A stretch of 64,000 bases of DNA from Amycolatopsis sp. MtRt-6 (lineage in GTDB: Bacteria; Actinomycetota; Actinomycetes; Mycobacteriales; Pseudonocardiaceae): positions 180,409 to 244,408 of the forward strand of contig NZ_JADWPD010000012.1 in the NCBI RefSeq assembly GCF_017308975.1, in the 5' to 3' direction. Below, piece after piece: positions 19,045-26,851 of this stretch (position 1 is the first letter of the stretch; every line of letters starts with the position of its first letter). Made by a program: the position numbers and the translations under genes. Under the pieces are notes generated by a model. The model did no database searches, was not told where the DNA came from, and saw only the letters and a program-made list of their open reading frames with translations.

Positions 19045-19649
19045 CGGCGATCCCGATCGAGACGGCCTACGGCCCGGCGCGGGTGTACCTGCACTGCGCC
19101 GAGGAGGGCGTGGCGGTGCTCATGCTCGGCCACGGCGCGGGCGGCGGTCTCGGCGCGAAGGACCTGGTGGAGGTGACGCGCGCGGCGCAGGCGGCGGGCG
19201 TGCACGTGGCACTGGTCGAGCAGCCGTACCGGGTGGCGGGCCGCCGCGCGCCGGCCCCGGCGAACCAGCTGGACACGGCGTGGCTGACGGTGGCGGACGA
19301 GCTGTCGGAGCGCTTCGACGGCCTCCCGTTCGTGTTCGGCGGCCGGTCGTCGGGGGCCCGGGTGGCCTGCCGGACGGCTGCCGCCGGGCAAGCGGTCGCG
19401 GTGCTGTGCCTGGCGTTCCCGGAGCACCCACCGGGCAAGCCGGAGAAGTCGCGGCAGCCGGAGTTCGACGCGGTGGAGGTCCCGACGCTGGTGATCCAGG
19501 GGGAACGTGACCCGTTCGGGCGGCCGAAGCCGGGACCGCACCAGGAGCTGGTGCTGGTCGACGGCGACCACAACCTGGGGAAGGACCTGGAGAAGGTCTC
19601 GCGCGCGGCGACGGAGTGGCTGTCGCGCGTGCTGCGGCCGCTGGCCTGA
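19041..19649 (+). CDS. Alpha/beta-hydrolase, KANL3/Tex30-like
   Basis: Protein of 202 residues with a compact alpha/beta-hydrolase fold and no signal peptide. The oxyanion region is GHGAGGG, the nucleophile elbow GGRSSGARVA, then the acid GERDPFG and the histidine in VDGDHNL. The family (dienelactone-hydrolase-like) has no settled bacterial substrate. The ATG overlaps the SRAP stop (ATGA), so both are made from one message; a link to DNA repair is only suggested by that. Confidence 0.82.
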   Translation: MTAIPIETAYGPARVYLHCAEEGVAVLMLGHGAGGGLGAKDLVEVTRAAQAAGVHVALVEQPYRVAGRRAPAPANQLDTAWLTVADELSERFDGLPFVFGGRSSGARVACRTAAAGQAVAVLCLAFPEHPPGKPEKSRQPEFDAVEVPTLVIQGERDPFGRPKPGPHQELVLVDGDHNLGKDLEKVSRAATEWLSRVLRPLA

Positions 19650-19650
19650 C

Positions 19651-20127
19651 TCAGGCCGCGATCGGGGCCACCACCGCACCCGTGAGCCGGATCAGCTCGG
19701 CCGGGGCCAGCTCCACCTCCAGCCCCCGCCGGCCGGCCGAACAGAACACCGTCTCGAACGTCGAAGCCGACGCGTCGATCACCACCGGTAGCCGGCTCCG
19801 GTGACCCAGTGGCGAGATGCCGCCCAGCACGTACCCCGTCGCCCGCTGGGCCGCCGCGGGGTCCGCCATCTTCGCCTTCTTGCCGCCCGCCGCGGCCGCC
19901 AGTGCCTTCAGGTCCAGCTGGCCCGTGACCGGGACCACGCCCACCGCCAGGCGGCCGTCCACCTCCGCCACCAGCGTCTTGAACACGCGCGCCCGGTCCA
20001 GGCCGAGCGCCTCGACCGCCTCCAGCCCGTACGACTCCGCGCGCGGGTCGTGGTCGTAAGCGTGCAGCGTGTGCGCCACTTTTTGCTTCACCAGCAACGC
20101 CGTCGCCGGGGTGCCCTTGCCAGCCAT
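19651..20127 (-). CDS. ybaK: YbaK/EbsC-type Cys-tRNA(Pro) deacylase
   Basis: Protein of 158 residues that removes mischarged cysteine from tRNA-Pro in trans. The family core is present: HDPRAESYGLEAVEALG, VFKTLVAEVD with the conserved Lys, GKKAKMADP and GGISPLGHR. Length is normal. It converges on the alpha/beta hydrolase with one base between. Its 5' end faces the sigR promoter at 20140. Confidence 0.92.
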   Translation of the reverse strand: MAGKGTPATALLVKQKVAHTLHAYDHDPRAESYGLEAVEALGLDRARVFKTLVAEVDGRLAVGVVPVTGQLDLKALAAAAGGKKAKMADPAAAQRATGYVLGGISPLGHRSRLPVVIDASASTFETVFCSAGRRGLEVELAPAELIRLTGAVVAPIAA

Positions 20128-20139
20128 GGCGGAAGTCTA

Positions 20140-20166
20140 GGGAATGCCCGGTTGCCCCGATCGGTT
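20140..20166 (+). promoter_or_regulatory. SigR-type autoregulatory promoter
   Basis: GGGAAT (20140-20145), an 18-base spacer and GTT (20164-20166) match the published SigR/SigH consensus of actinobacteria exactly. It lies about 155 bases before sigR and points at it, so oxidised RsrA would release SigR to amplify its own transcription. Confidence 0.85.
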
Positions 20167-20319
20167 GTACGGGACGTGACAACAACGCTCGCCACCACAC
20201 GCTCACGCAGCCGCCGCCGTCCCGAGGCACCGGCGAACCGCGGCGTGCCCGGTCCCCGCGTAAACTCGGGTCCGCCGTATGCGCGCACGCGCATCGACGC
20301 CGAGCGGGAAGGGAACGGT

Positions 20320-20943
20320 TTGCCGAGCACGCAGAACTCAGCGCCGGAAGAAGCGACCGAGGCCGAGCGCGCCGAGCGCTTCGAGCGGGACGCGATGCCG
20401 CTGCTCGACCAGCTGTACTCGGCCGCGATGCGGATGACCCGCAACCCCGCCGATGCCGAGGACCTGGTCCAGGAGACCTACCTGAAGGCGTACGCCGCCT
20501 TCGCGTCCTTCAAGGCCGGCACGAACCTCAAGGCCTGGATGTACCGCATCCTGACCAACACCTACATCAACGGCTACCGCAAGCGCCAGCGGCAGCCGGT
20601 GCAGGCGCCCACCGACGAGATCACCGACTGGCAGATCGCCAAGGCGGAGAGCCACACCTCCAGCGGGCTGCGTTCGGCCGAGGTCGAGGCGATGGACAAC
20701 CTGCCCGACACCGACGTCAAGGCCGCCCTGCAGAAGCTGCCCGAGGAGTTCCGGCTGGCCGTCTACCTGGCCGATGTCGAGGGCTTCGCGTACAAGGAGA
20801 TCGCCGAGATCATGGACACGCCCATCGGCACCGTGATGTCCCGCCTGCACCGCGGCCGCGCCCAGCTGCGCGACCTGCTCGCCGACGTGGCCCGTGAGCG
20901 CGGCTTCATCCGGGGTGCCCGGGAGGAGGTGGCGGGGCGATGA
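20320..20943 (+). CDS. sigR: ECF sigma factor SigR (SigH-like), thiol-stress
   Basis: ECF sigma factor of 207 residues. Region 2 has MRMTRNPADAEDLVQETYLKAY and AWMYRILTNTYIN; region 4 has LPEEFRLAVYLADVEGFAYKEIAEIM and GTVMSRLHRGR for -35 recognition. It directs thioredoxin, mycothiol and protein-quality genes under disulfide stress. I take TTG 20320, with GGGAAGGGAA upstream; the frame stays open further upstream but that part is low quality. The consensus promoter at 20140 is its own target type. The rsrA start overlaps the stop (ATGA). Confidence 0.94.
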   Translation: MPSTQNSAPEEATEAERAERFERDAMPLLDQLYSAAMRMTRNPADAEDLVQETYLKAYAAFASFKAGTNLKAWMYRILTNTYINGYRKRQRQPVQAPTDEITDWQIAKAESHTSSGLRSAEVEAMDNLPDTDVKAALQKLPEEFRLAVYLADVEGFAYKEIAEIMDTPIGTVMSRLHRGRAQLRDLLADVARERGFIRGAREEVAGR

Positions 20944-21260
20944 GCGACATGTGCGAGGGCGCGTCCGACAAGGTCCGCTGCGAAGAGGCGCTCGCCGACA
21001 TCTACCTGCTGCTCGACCGCGAGTGCAGCCCCGAGCGTGACGCCGCGCTGCGCGCCCACATCGAGGACTGCCCGCCGTGCCTCGAGGAGTACGGCATCGA
21101 CGAGCACATCAAGCAGTTGCTGGCCCGCAAGTGCGGCGGCGACCACGCGCCGGCCGAGCTGAAGAGCCGGCTGCGCGCGTCGATCCGCCAGACCGTCGCC
21201 TCCCGCGGCGGCGTCACCGTGGAACGCACCGAGATCACCCTCGAGCAGCGCTCCGAGTAG
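20940..21260 (+). CDS. rsrA: Zinc anti-sigma factor RsrA
   Basis: ZAS-family protein of 106 residues that holds SigR when reduced. The zinc ligands align with Streptomyces RsrA as C14, H40, C44 and C47 (HIEDCPPC). Oxidation forms a disulfide, expels zinc and frees SigR. Two further cysteines, C5 and C29, are present. Translation is coupled to sigR, which keeps the two proteins in ratio. A bidirectional terminator follows. Confidence 0.94.
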   Translation: MSDMCEGASDKVRCEEALADIYLLLDRECSPERDAALRAHIEDCPPCLEEYGIDEHIKQLLARKCGGDHAPAELKSRLRASIRQTVASRGGVTVERTEITLEQRSE

Positions 21261-21276
21261 CGCGCCTGAGCACGAC

Positions 21277-21310
21277 GAAGGCCCCCGCACCGCGTGGTAC
21301 GGGGGCCTTC
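21277..21310. terminator. Bidirectional terminator between rsrA and bL37
   Basis: GAAGGCCCCCG (21277-21287) pairs with CGGGGGCCTTC (21300-21310) between two convergent genes. Confidence 0.8.
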
Positions 21311-21324
21311 GGCATGCCGAACGC

Positions 21325-21399
21325 TCAGGCGTTGGGCTTCTTGCCGTGGTTCGCGCCGTTCTTCTTCCGGTCGCGACGCTTGCGGGCGCGCTTCGACAT
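21325..21399 (-). CDS. Ribosomal protein bL37 (24 residues)
   Basis: Very short basic protein beginning MSKRARKRRDRKKNG and ending GKKPNA. It resembles bL37, found in the 50S structure of Mycobacterium smegmatis and encoded near the sigH locus. GAGGAG lies at normal spacing before the ATG. Most gene callers drop frames this short. It is monocistronic and shares a terminator with rsrA. Confidence 0.88.
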   Translation of the reverse strand: MSKRARKRRDRKKNGANHGKKPNA

Positions 21400-21473
21400 G
21401 TTCACTCCTCGTCGTCAAAGCTGGTCAACGTCTCAAGTGTGTCATGACGTCCCGCTCTGGTTGGATGGGGTGC

Positions 21474-22994
21474 GTGTCCACGCTCGCCGAACTGCTCGCC
21501 GACAACACCGGCCTCCCCGGGGAGGCGGCGGATCACCTGCAGACCGTCGTCGCGGAGTGGCAGTTGCTGGCCGACCTGTCCTTCGCGGACTTCCTGCTCT
21601 GGGTCCCGGTGACCGAGGAGCTGCAGCCGGACGGCGGCGACTTCGTCTGCGTCGCGCACGCGCGGCCGACGACGGCGCCCACCGCGCACCCCGAGGACGT
21701 CGTCGGCACCCGGTTCACGGTCCAGGAGCACCCGCAGCTGGCGAAGGCCATGCGCGAAGTGCGGATCTGCCGCGAGGAGGACCCGCACTGGTACCGCGAC
21801 CTGCCGATGCGGCGCGAGGCGATCCCGGTGCGCTTCCACGACGAGGTCATCGCCGTGATGAGCCGTGAGACGAACCTGGCGGCGCCGCGCGTGCCGTCGC
21901 CGTTGGAGATCGCGTACCTGGGCAGCGCCGGTGACCTGTGCCAGATGATCGTCGACGGCACGTTCCCGCCGAACGGCACCAACGCGACGGACACGCACAC
22001 GTCCCCGCGGGTGGGTGACGGGCTGATCCGGCTCGATTCGAGCGGCACGGTCGTGTTCGCCAGCCCGAACGGCCTCTCCGCGTACCACCGGATGGGGCAC
22101 GAGTCCGACCTGGTCGGGACGCGGCTGGCGCCCCTGACGCGCTCGCTGATCCGCGACCCGTTCGACGCGACCGAGGTGTCCCACCGGATCATCGAGGCCC
22201 TCGACGGCAAGCCGTCGAGCCGCACGGAGGCGGACTCGCGACGCGGCGCCGTGGTGCTGTTCCGCGCGCTGCCGCTGCGGCCGGCCGGCCAGGCGGCGGG
22301 CGCGCTGGTGCTGGTCCGCGACGTCACCGAGGTGAAGCGGCGCGACCGGGCGTTGCTGTCGAAGGACGCGACGATCCGCGAGATCCACCACCGGGTGAAG
22401 AACAACCTGCAGACGGTGGCGGCGCTGCTGCGCCTGCAGTCCCGGCGGACGACGTCGGAGGAGGCACGGCTCGCCCTGGCGGAGTCCGTGCGCCGGGTGA
22501 CGTCGATCGCGCTGGTGCACGAGGCGCTGTCGATTTCGGTGGACGAGCGCGTCGACCTCGACAAGCTGCTCGACAACGTGCTGCCGATGGTCGGCGAGGT
22601 CGCGACGGCGGAGTCGCAGGTCAGCCTGTCGCGGAAGGGCTCGTTCGGGGTGGTGGTCGCGGAGATCGCGACGCCGCTGGTGATGGTGCTGGCCGAGCTG
22701 GTGCAGAACGCGATCGAGCACGCCTTCCCGGCGGGCCGGTCGGGCAAGGTCGAGCTGATCGTGGAGCGCTCGGCCCGCTGGCTGGACGTCGTCATCCGCG
22801 ACAACGGGCGCGGCCTGCCGTCGGGGTTCTCGCTGGAGCGCTCGGACGGCCTCGGGCTGCAGATCGTGCGGACGCTGGTGGAGTCCGAGCTGCGGGGCTC
22901 GCTTTCGCTGCGCAAGGTGCGCACGGAGGCGTCGTCGACCCGCGTGACGGGCACGGAAGCCGCCCTGCGCATCCCGCTCTCGCGCCGTCTCTGA
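21474..22994 (+). CDS. pdtaS: Sensor histidine kinase PdtaS
   Basis: Soluble kinase of 506 residues. It starts MSTLAELLADNTGLPG, nearly the mycobacterial PdtaS start. A GAF domain covers about residues 1-150, a PAS domain about 180-290, then the HisKA_2 motif EIHHRVKNNLQTVAALLRLQ (H305-H306) and an HWE/HisKA_2-type ATPase with NAIEHAF, DNGRGLP and GLGLQIV. In Mycobacterium it phosphorylates PdtaR, an ANTAR RNA-binding antiterminator, and senses copper and nitric oxide. No PdtaR gene lies in the window. TTGGAT seven bases before the GTG suggests a leaderless message. Confidence 0.92.
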   Translation: MSTLAELLADNTGLPGEAADHLQTVVAEWQLLADLSFADFLLWVPVTEELQPDGGDFVCVAHARPTTAPTAHPEDVVGTRFTVQEHPQLAKAMREVRICREEDPHWYRDLPMRREAIPVRFHDEVIAVMSRETNLAAPRVPSPLEIAYLGSAGDLCQMIVDGTFPPNGTNATDTHTSPRVGDGLIRLDSSGTVVFASPNGLSAYHRMGHESDLVGTRLAPLTRSLIRDPFDATEVSHRIIEALDGKPSSRTEADSRRGAVVLFRALPLRPAGQAAGALVLVRDVTEVKRRDRALLSKDATIREIHHRVKNNLQTVAALLRLQSRRTTSEEARLALAESVRRVTSIALVHEALSISVDERVDLDKLLDNVLPMVGEVATAESQVSLSRKGSFGVVVAEIATPLVMVLAELVQNAIEHAFPAGRSGKVELIVERSARWLDVVIRDNGRGLPSGFSLERSDGLGLQIVRTLVESELRGSLSLRKVRTEASSTRVTGTEAALRIPLSRRL

Positions 22995-23010
22995 CCGCGC
23001 CGTGTCGACA

Positions 23011-23242
23011 CTCAATCGCGCGTGATGCCCCTTCGATCACGCTTGATGCCCGCTCAATCACGCGTGAAGCCTTTTTCCGCACGGGCAGGCCCGGGCGGGG
23101 CGGATTCGGCGCGTGATCGAGCGCGCGACTTGCGTGACTGGAAGCGTGACTCGTGTGATTGCGCGCGGGACTCGCGTGATTGGGCAGGTATCTCGCGTGA
23201 TTGGAGGGGCATCACGTGTGATTGGAGGGGCATCACGATGAA
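23011..23242. repeat. 21-base-period intergenic repeat array A
   Basis: From the pdtaS end to the whiB1 3' side lie imperfect 21-base units built around ATCACGCGTGAT plus a GGAGGGGC tail. Three units near 23014-23075 run in one orientation and at least six from about 23111 to 23238 run in the other. The two blocks are separated by a GC-rich piece containing TTTTTCCGCACGG. Frames on both strands stay open with seven-residue periodic translations, but base use and lack of a start signal argue against a protein. A related element lies at 42567-42697. Confidence 0.8.
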
Positions 23243-23243
23243 G

Positions 23244-23276
23244 GCCCGGCACCAGGTGCGTGGTGCCGGGCCGTTC
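23244..23276. terminator. Hairpin downstream of repeat array A
   Basis: GGCCCGGCACCA (about 23244-23255) pairs with TGGTGCCGGGCC (about 23262-23273). It lies between pdtaS and whiB1, which converge, and may end either transcript. Confidence 0.6.
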
Positions 23277-23449
23277 AGCGCTTTGCGGGAGGACTTGAAG
23301 TCCCGGTGAGGTTTCACCGCACCCGTCGCCAGGTGGTTTCGCCCCACTTGTTAAGCTCGAACCGGGTAGGTGTCACCCCGGATGGCATGGACACAGGCGT
23401 GCCCGCCGGGTGAATTTCTTCGCGGCTCGGGTGATGCAAGCGGTGAAAA

Positions 23450-23704
23450 TCAGGCGTTGGTACGCGTGCCAATGTGCGTACGGCGGCGCTTGAGAGCGCG
23501 TCGCTCGTCCTCGCTCATACCGCCCCACACACCCGCGTCCTGCCCGCTGGCCAGAGCCCAGGCCAGGCAGTCGGAAGCGACGGTGCAGCGGTGGCACACG
23601 GCCTTCGCCTGCGCTACCTGCGACAGAGCAGGACCGCTGGTTCCCACCGGGAAGAACAGCTCGGGGTCCTCGTCTCGGCAGGCCGCGTCGTGGCGCCAGT
23701 CCAT
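23450..23704 (-). CDS. whiB1: Iron-sulfur transcription factor WhiB1
   Basis: WhiB-family protein of 84 residues. The [4Fe-4S] ligands are C9, C37, C40 and C46; the turn GVWGGMS and the basic tail ERRALKRRRTHIG follow. It starts MDWRHDAACRDEDPELFFPVG, which is WhiB1 rather than another WhiB. WhiB1 is essential in Mycobacterium, binds SigA and reacts with nitric oxide. I take the ATG at 23704 with GGAG nine bases upstream. Order next to pdtaS matches Rv3219-Rv3220c. A CRP-type site lies upstream. Confidence 0.94.
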   Translation of the reverse strand: MDWRHDAACRDEDPELFFPVGTSGPALSQVAQAKAVCHRCTVASDCLAWALASGQDAGVWGGMSEDERRALKRRRTHIGTRTNA

Positions 23705-23777
23705 GTTCGTGAGCTCCTTCATATGGCGCGGGAGGGCCGCGCCACAGTCGTCAATGGCGGTCGTGTTCTTGGGTGCT

Positions 23778-23793
23778 TGTGAATGCTTTCACG
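23778..23793. promoter_or_regulatory. CRP-type operator upstream of whiB1
   Basis: TGTGA-N6-TCACG differs by one base from the CRP/Cmr consensus TGTGA-N6-TCACA. It sits inside a larger dyad with arms GGTGCTT (23772-23778) and AAGCACC (23794-23800), about 75-90 bases before the whiB1 start. In M. tuberculosis the CRP protein Rv3676 is known to bind the whiB1 promoter, so the site is likely functional. Confidence 0.75.
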
Positions 23794-23978
23794 AAGCACC
23801 GCTTTCGACAAGGGTTTCTGACAGATCGGTGAGTCAGGTCACCCGGCCGAGCGACCCCTCTGACCTGCGGTTTCTCTCTGAAACGGCCGACCGAAGGGAA
23901 GGCTGATGCGCTGAGTGGAGCTTCTCCGTCGACGAACGGCACCTGGTACTTATCCGCAGGCGATCAGCGGTCCCGTCG

Positions 23979-24905
23979 TCACACGATCACCGTGAGTGCA
24001 TGGGGGACGCTGAAGAACTCCACTCGGGTCCGCTGGCCGACGAGGTCGCCGTCCACCTGGAAGTTTACCGGTTCAGCTGCGTCGATGCGGATCATCGGCA
24101 GGTCATCGTGACGCACGAGACGCCGGCCCCGCTGGTTGCTCTTCGTAGCCAAAGCTTGGCGTACATGCTTGAACACCGTGGGCAACCCCAGACCGTTCAG
24201 CGCGAACAAACCCAATCCCGTCTCGAACGAGCAACCCGGGTTGAGGTGGACGGCGCGCTCGCCCAGGTAGCTCCACGGATCGGTGTTCGACACGAAAGCG
24301 GTCAACGCCTCGACCGGGTCCTCGCCCGGGATGCGGATCGTGAGGGCCGGCCGGCCCAACGGCGGCCGGAAGTAGGAGCGGACGGCGGCCCGCATGTAGA
24401 GGCCGGCCGTGGTCTGCTTGCCGCGGCGCTTGGCGACCCGGCCGACGACGTCGGCGTCCCAGCCGAGGCCGGCGTTGAAGGTGAACCAGTGGCCGTCGGC
24501 CAGGCCGAGCCCGACCCGGCGCGAGCGGTCGTTCTCCAGCGCGTTGAGCAGCTGGTGGGTGGCCTCGAAGGAGTCCGCGGAAATGCCGAGGGCACGCGCG
24601 AACACGTTGGCCGAGCCGCCCGGGACGACGCCCAGGGCGGGTACCGGCCCGATCTGGGTGGGGTCACCGTCGGCGTCGGCCAGCAGGCCGTTGACGACCT
24701 CGTTGACCGTGCCGTCGCCGCCGTGTGCCACGACCAGGTCGATGCCGTCCCGCGCGGCCGAGCGCGCGACGGCCATCGCGTGGCCGCGGTAGTCCGTCTC
24801 GACCACGTCGAGCTTGACCTGGCTGGCGAGCGCGTGCGCCAGGACGTCCCGGCCACCCGCGGTGGTCGAGGTGGCCTGGGGGTTCACCACGAGGATTGCG
24901 CGCAT
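23979..24905 (-). CDS. Diacylglycerol/lipid kinase family protein
   Basis: DAGK-catalytic-domain enzyme of 308 residues. It starts MRAILVVNPQATSTT and carries the nucleotide loop HGGDGTVNEV and VPGGSANVFARAL. It phosphorylates a lipid or diacylglycerol, perhaps in phosphatidylinositol mannoside or phospholipid recycling as proposed for the Rv3218-region homologues; the substrate is not shown by sequence. A longer frame exists to 24986, but TACTCT six bases before the ATG at 24905 points to a leaderless start there. Confidence 0.85.
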   Translation of the reverse strand: MRAILVVNPQATSTTAGGRDVLAHALASQVKLDVVETDYRGHAMAVARSAARDGIDLVVAHGGDGTVNEVVNGLLADADGDPTQIGPVPALGVVPGGSANVFARALGISADSFEATHQLLNALENDRSRRVGLGLADGHWFTFNAGLGWDADVVGRVAKRRGKQTTAGLYMRAAVRSYFRPPLGRPALTIRIPGEDPVEALTAFVSNTDPWSYLGERAVHLNPGCSFETGLGLFALNGLGLPTVFKHVRQALATKSNQRGRRLVRHDDLPMIRIDAAEPVNFQVDGDLVGQRTRVEFFSVPHALTVIV

Positions 24906-24911
24906 TACCGC

Positions 24912-24917
24912 AGAGTA
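24912..24917 (-). promoter_or_regulatory. -10 TACTCT of the lipid kinase gene
   Basis: TACTCT lies six bases before the ATG at 24905 on the minus strand, consistent with a leaderless transcript. Confidence 0.5.
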
Positions 24918-25229
24918 AGTGACTTCCGGCGGCCCGAGAACCTTCCGGCGCCGCATGGTGACGGGCGCAACCCCGGGGAACAGCACCTTCGAGACCCTGT
25001 GCCGGGCGGTCCTCCTTCACGTGCGAGTGTCCGCTCGTCGTGACAAGTGCACCCGGGCCGACCGCCCGCTCATCGACGACATCTTGATTTTCGACGCCCG
25101 GGCGGTCCCGGGAAAACGGCCGACCGGGTGGCATACGATCGAAAGAGCTCACGCACGGTGACCCGCCCTGGTCGAGTCCACTGTGCCGACGCGAAGCACC
25201 CGCCGAAGTCGCTCCGGAAGGCCGCCGCA
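24918..25229. other. Divergent intergenic region
   Basis: About 310 bases between the lipid kinase and a membrane protein gene. TACGAT at 25134-25139 is a good -10 for the right-hand gene. Otherwise I see no gene and no clear dyad. A GTG at 25158 is an alternative in-frame start of the right-hand gene. Confidence 0.45.
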
Positions 25230-25700
25230 GTGAAGCTCTCGCCCGCTCCCCGTGAGGTCCGGCTGGCCGGCGTGGTCACCGCGGTGCCGTCGCTCGCCCT
25301 GCTGGTGTTCGGGGTGGTCGTGCTGGTGAACGGCCTGGGCGCGCCGGCCCAGCCGGGCAACAACGTCTTCGTCGAGTCGGGCACGTTCATCGTGGTGGCG
25401 CTGGCGTTCCTGGCCGCGTCGGCGGGGCTGGTGCTCGGCCAGACGTGGGCGCGCTCGCCGGGCGTGGTGATCGCGCTGATCGTGATCGGGCTCGGCTGGT
25501 ACCTGCTGGGCCCGTCCGGCGAGCCGCTGTGGGGCGTCCCGATCGCCCTGCTCGGCATCGCGGCCCTGGTCCTGTTGTTCCGGCGGCCGTCGCGGGCCTG
25601 GGCGCTGGGCCTGCGCGAAGGCGAGACCGAGACCGAGGCCGCCGAACGCGGCGGGCTGGCGGGCCGTCGCGCCGAGCGCGAAGGCCACGAAGAGGACTAA
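25230..25700 (+). CDS. Small integral membrane protein
   Basis: Protein of 156 residues with four predicted hydrophobic segments: about 12-34, 48-69, 77-92 and 100-118. The C-terminal 35 residues are charged and cytoplasmic-looking (GETETEAAERGG then Arg/Glu). I do not recognise a family and assign no function. The GTG at 25230 has GGAAGG upstream; GTG 25158 would add 24 residues. The gene converges on the acetyltransferase gene with a four-base overlap of stops. Confidence 0.7.
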   Translation: MKLSPAPREVRLAGVVTAVPSLALLVFGVVVLVNGLGAPAQPGNNVFVESGTFIVVALAFLAASAGLVLGQTWARSPGVVIALIVIGLGWYLLGPSGEPLWGVPIALLGIAALVLLFRRPSRAWALGLREGETETEAAERGGLAGRRAEREGHEED

Positions 25701-26179
25701 GCCTGGGCGGCCAACGCGCGAAGCGGGGCGTCGGTGAGGCGGTTGACCGTCCACTCGTCCATCGGGACCGCGCCCAGGGCCTTGTAGAACTCCGTCGCCG
25801 GGTTCCAGTCCAGCACCGACCACTCCAGCCGCGCGTAGCCGTTCGCGACGCACTCCGCCGCCAACGCCGCCAGCAGCGCCTTGCCCAGGCCCGAGCCGCG
25901 CTGGGACTCCCGGACGTACAGGTCCTCCAGGTAGATCCCGTGCACCCCGCGCCACGTCGAGTAGTTCAGGAACCAGACGGCGAAGCCGACGATCTCGCCG
26001 TCCACTTCGGCCACGTGCCCGAACAGCTTCGGCGATTCGCCGAACAGCGCCTCGTGCAGCTGCGCCGGCGTCAGGTGGCACTCGTCCGGCGCGCGCTCGT
26101 ACGCCGCCAGCTCGTACGCCAGGCCGACCGCCGCTTCGACGTCCGAAGGGCGGATCCGGCGGATGCGGTCGTCGGGCAC
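25697..26179 (-). CDS. GNAT-family N-acetyltransferase
   Basis: Protein of 160 residues. The acetyl-CoA-binding motif A is QRGSGLGKALLAALAAE, preceded by the beta-4 strand GIYLEDLYVRES and followed by LDWNPATEFYKALGA. It resembles diamine/spermidine-type acetyltransferases (IYLEDLYV...RG.GLG), though the substrate cannot be fixed. The GTG at 26179 lies one base after the stop of the upstream phosphatase gene, so the two form an operon. Confidence 0.85.
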   Translation of the reverse strand: MPDDRIRRIRPSDVEAAVGLAYELAAYERAPDECHLTPAQLHEALFGESPKLFGHVAEVDGEIVGFAVWFLNYSTWRGVHGIYLEDLYVRESQRGSGLGKALLAALAAECVANGYARLEWSVLDWNPATEFYKALGAVPMDEWTVNRLTDAPLRALAAQA

Positions 26180-26180
26180 G

Positions 26181-26768
26181 TCAGTCCTCCGCGGGCAGCA
26201 GGTTGAGGTGTTCGATCTGGGGCTCGCCGCGCTCGTCGCCGAGCACCGCGATGCCGGCCGCGTCGAGCCCGAAGTGGACGCCGGCGGTGGCGGGCAGGCC
26301 GAGCCAGCGGGCCACCAGCACGCGGCTGAAGTGCCCGTGTCCCACCAGGATGACGTCGCCGGCCTCGCAGGCACGCCGGGCGCGCTCCAGCACGCGATCC
26401 GCACGCGCGGAGACGTCCGAAGCGCTTTCGCCGCCGGGGCTCGGGTGGCTCCAGACCGTCCAGCCCGGCACGGTTTCGCGGATCTGCGGCGTGGTGATGC
26501 CTTCGTAGTCGCCGTAGTCCCACTCGGCGAGGTCCTCGGTGACTTCGTCGACGCGGAGCCCGGCCAGCGCCGCCGTGCGCAGCGCCCGGGCGCGCGGGCT
26601 CGACAGCACCCGCGACGGGCCGCCCACCAGGCTCCGGAGGGTGCCGCCCGCGGCGCGTGCCTGGCCTTCGCCCGCCGGCGTCAGCGGGATGTCCGTGCGG
26701 CCCGTGTGCCGCCCGTTCAGCGACCATTCGGTCTGCCCGTGCCGGAGGAGGAAGAGACGGTTGGTCAC
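26181..26768 (-). CDS. Histidine phosphatase, Gpm2/Rv3214-like acid phosphatase
   Basis: Branch of the phosphoglycerate mutase superfamily, 195 residues. The phospho-histidine loop is LLRHGQTEW, and the second histidine sits in GHGHFSR. Strong resemblance to Rv3214 along AEWDYGDYEGITTPQIRE suggests a broad acid phosphatase and not a mutase. I choose GTG 26768, seven bases after TATGTT; ATG 26780 would overlap that hexamer. Confidence 0.88.
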   Translation of the reverse strand: MTNRLFLLRHGQTEWSLNGRHTGRTDIPLTPAGEGQARAAGGTLRSLVGGPSRVLSSPRARALRTAALAGLRVDEVTEDLAEWDYGDYEGITTPQIRETVPGWTVWSHPSPGGESASDVSARADRVLERARRACEAGDVILVGHGHFSRVLVARWLGLPATAGVHFGLDAAGIAVLGDERGEPQIEHLNLLPAED

Positions 26769-26775
26769 GCGGCCG

Positions 26776-26781
26776 AACATA
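26776..26781 (-). promoter_or_regulatory. -10 TATGTT of the phosphatase gene
   Basis: TATGTT followed by seven bases and GTG on the minus strand gives the leaderless arrangement seen elsewhere in the window. Confidence 0.5.
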
Positions 26782-26815
26782 CCCGGCCGTTTGCGCGGCG
26801 GCTGGCCGTCTGCTT

Positions 26816-26833
26816 AGCTACTGAACGGTAGCT
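26816..26833. promoter_or_regulatory. Operator-like palindrome before DUF4442 gene
   Basis: AGCTAC-N6-GTAGCT with TGAACG in the centre, 19 bases before the start at 26852 and covering its core promoter. The shape is typical of TetR-family operators; no regulator gene is adjacent. Confidence 0.5.
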
Positions 26834-26851
26834 TAGTTCGAGGAGACGCCC

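Noticed and set aside
23011..23242. CRISPR array
   Set aside because: Units are only 21 bases, imperfect, in two orientations and have no unique spacers or cas genes.
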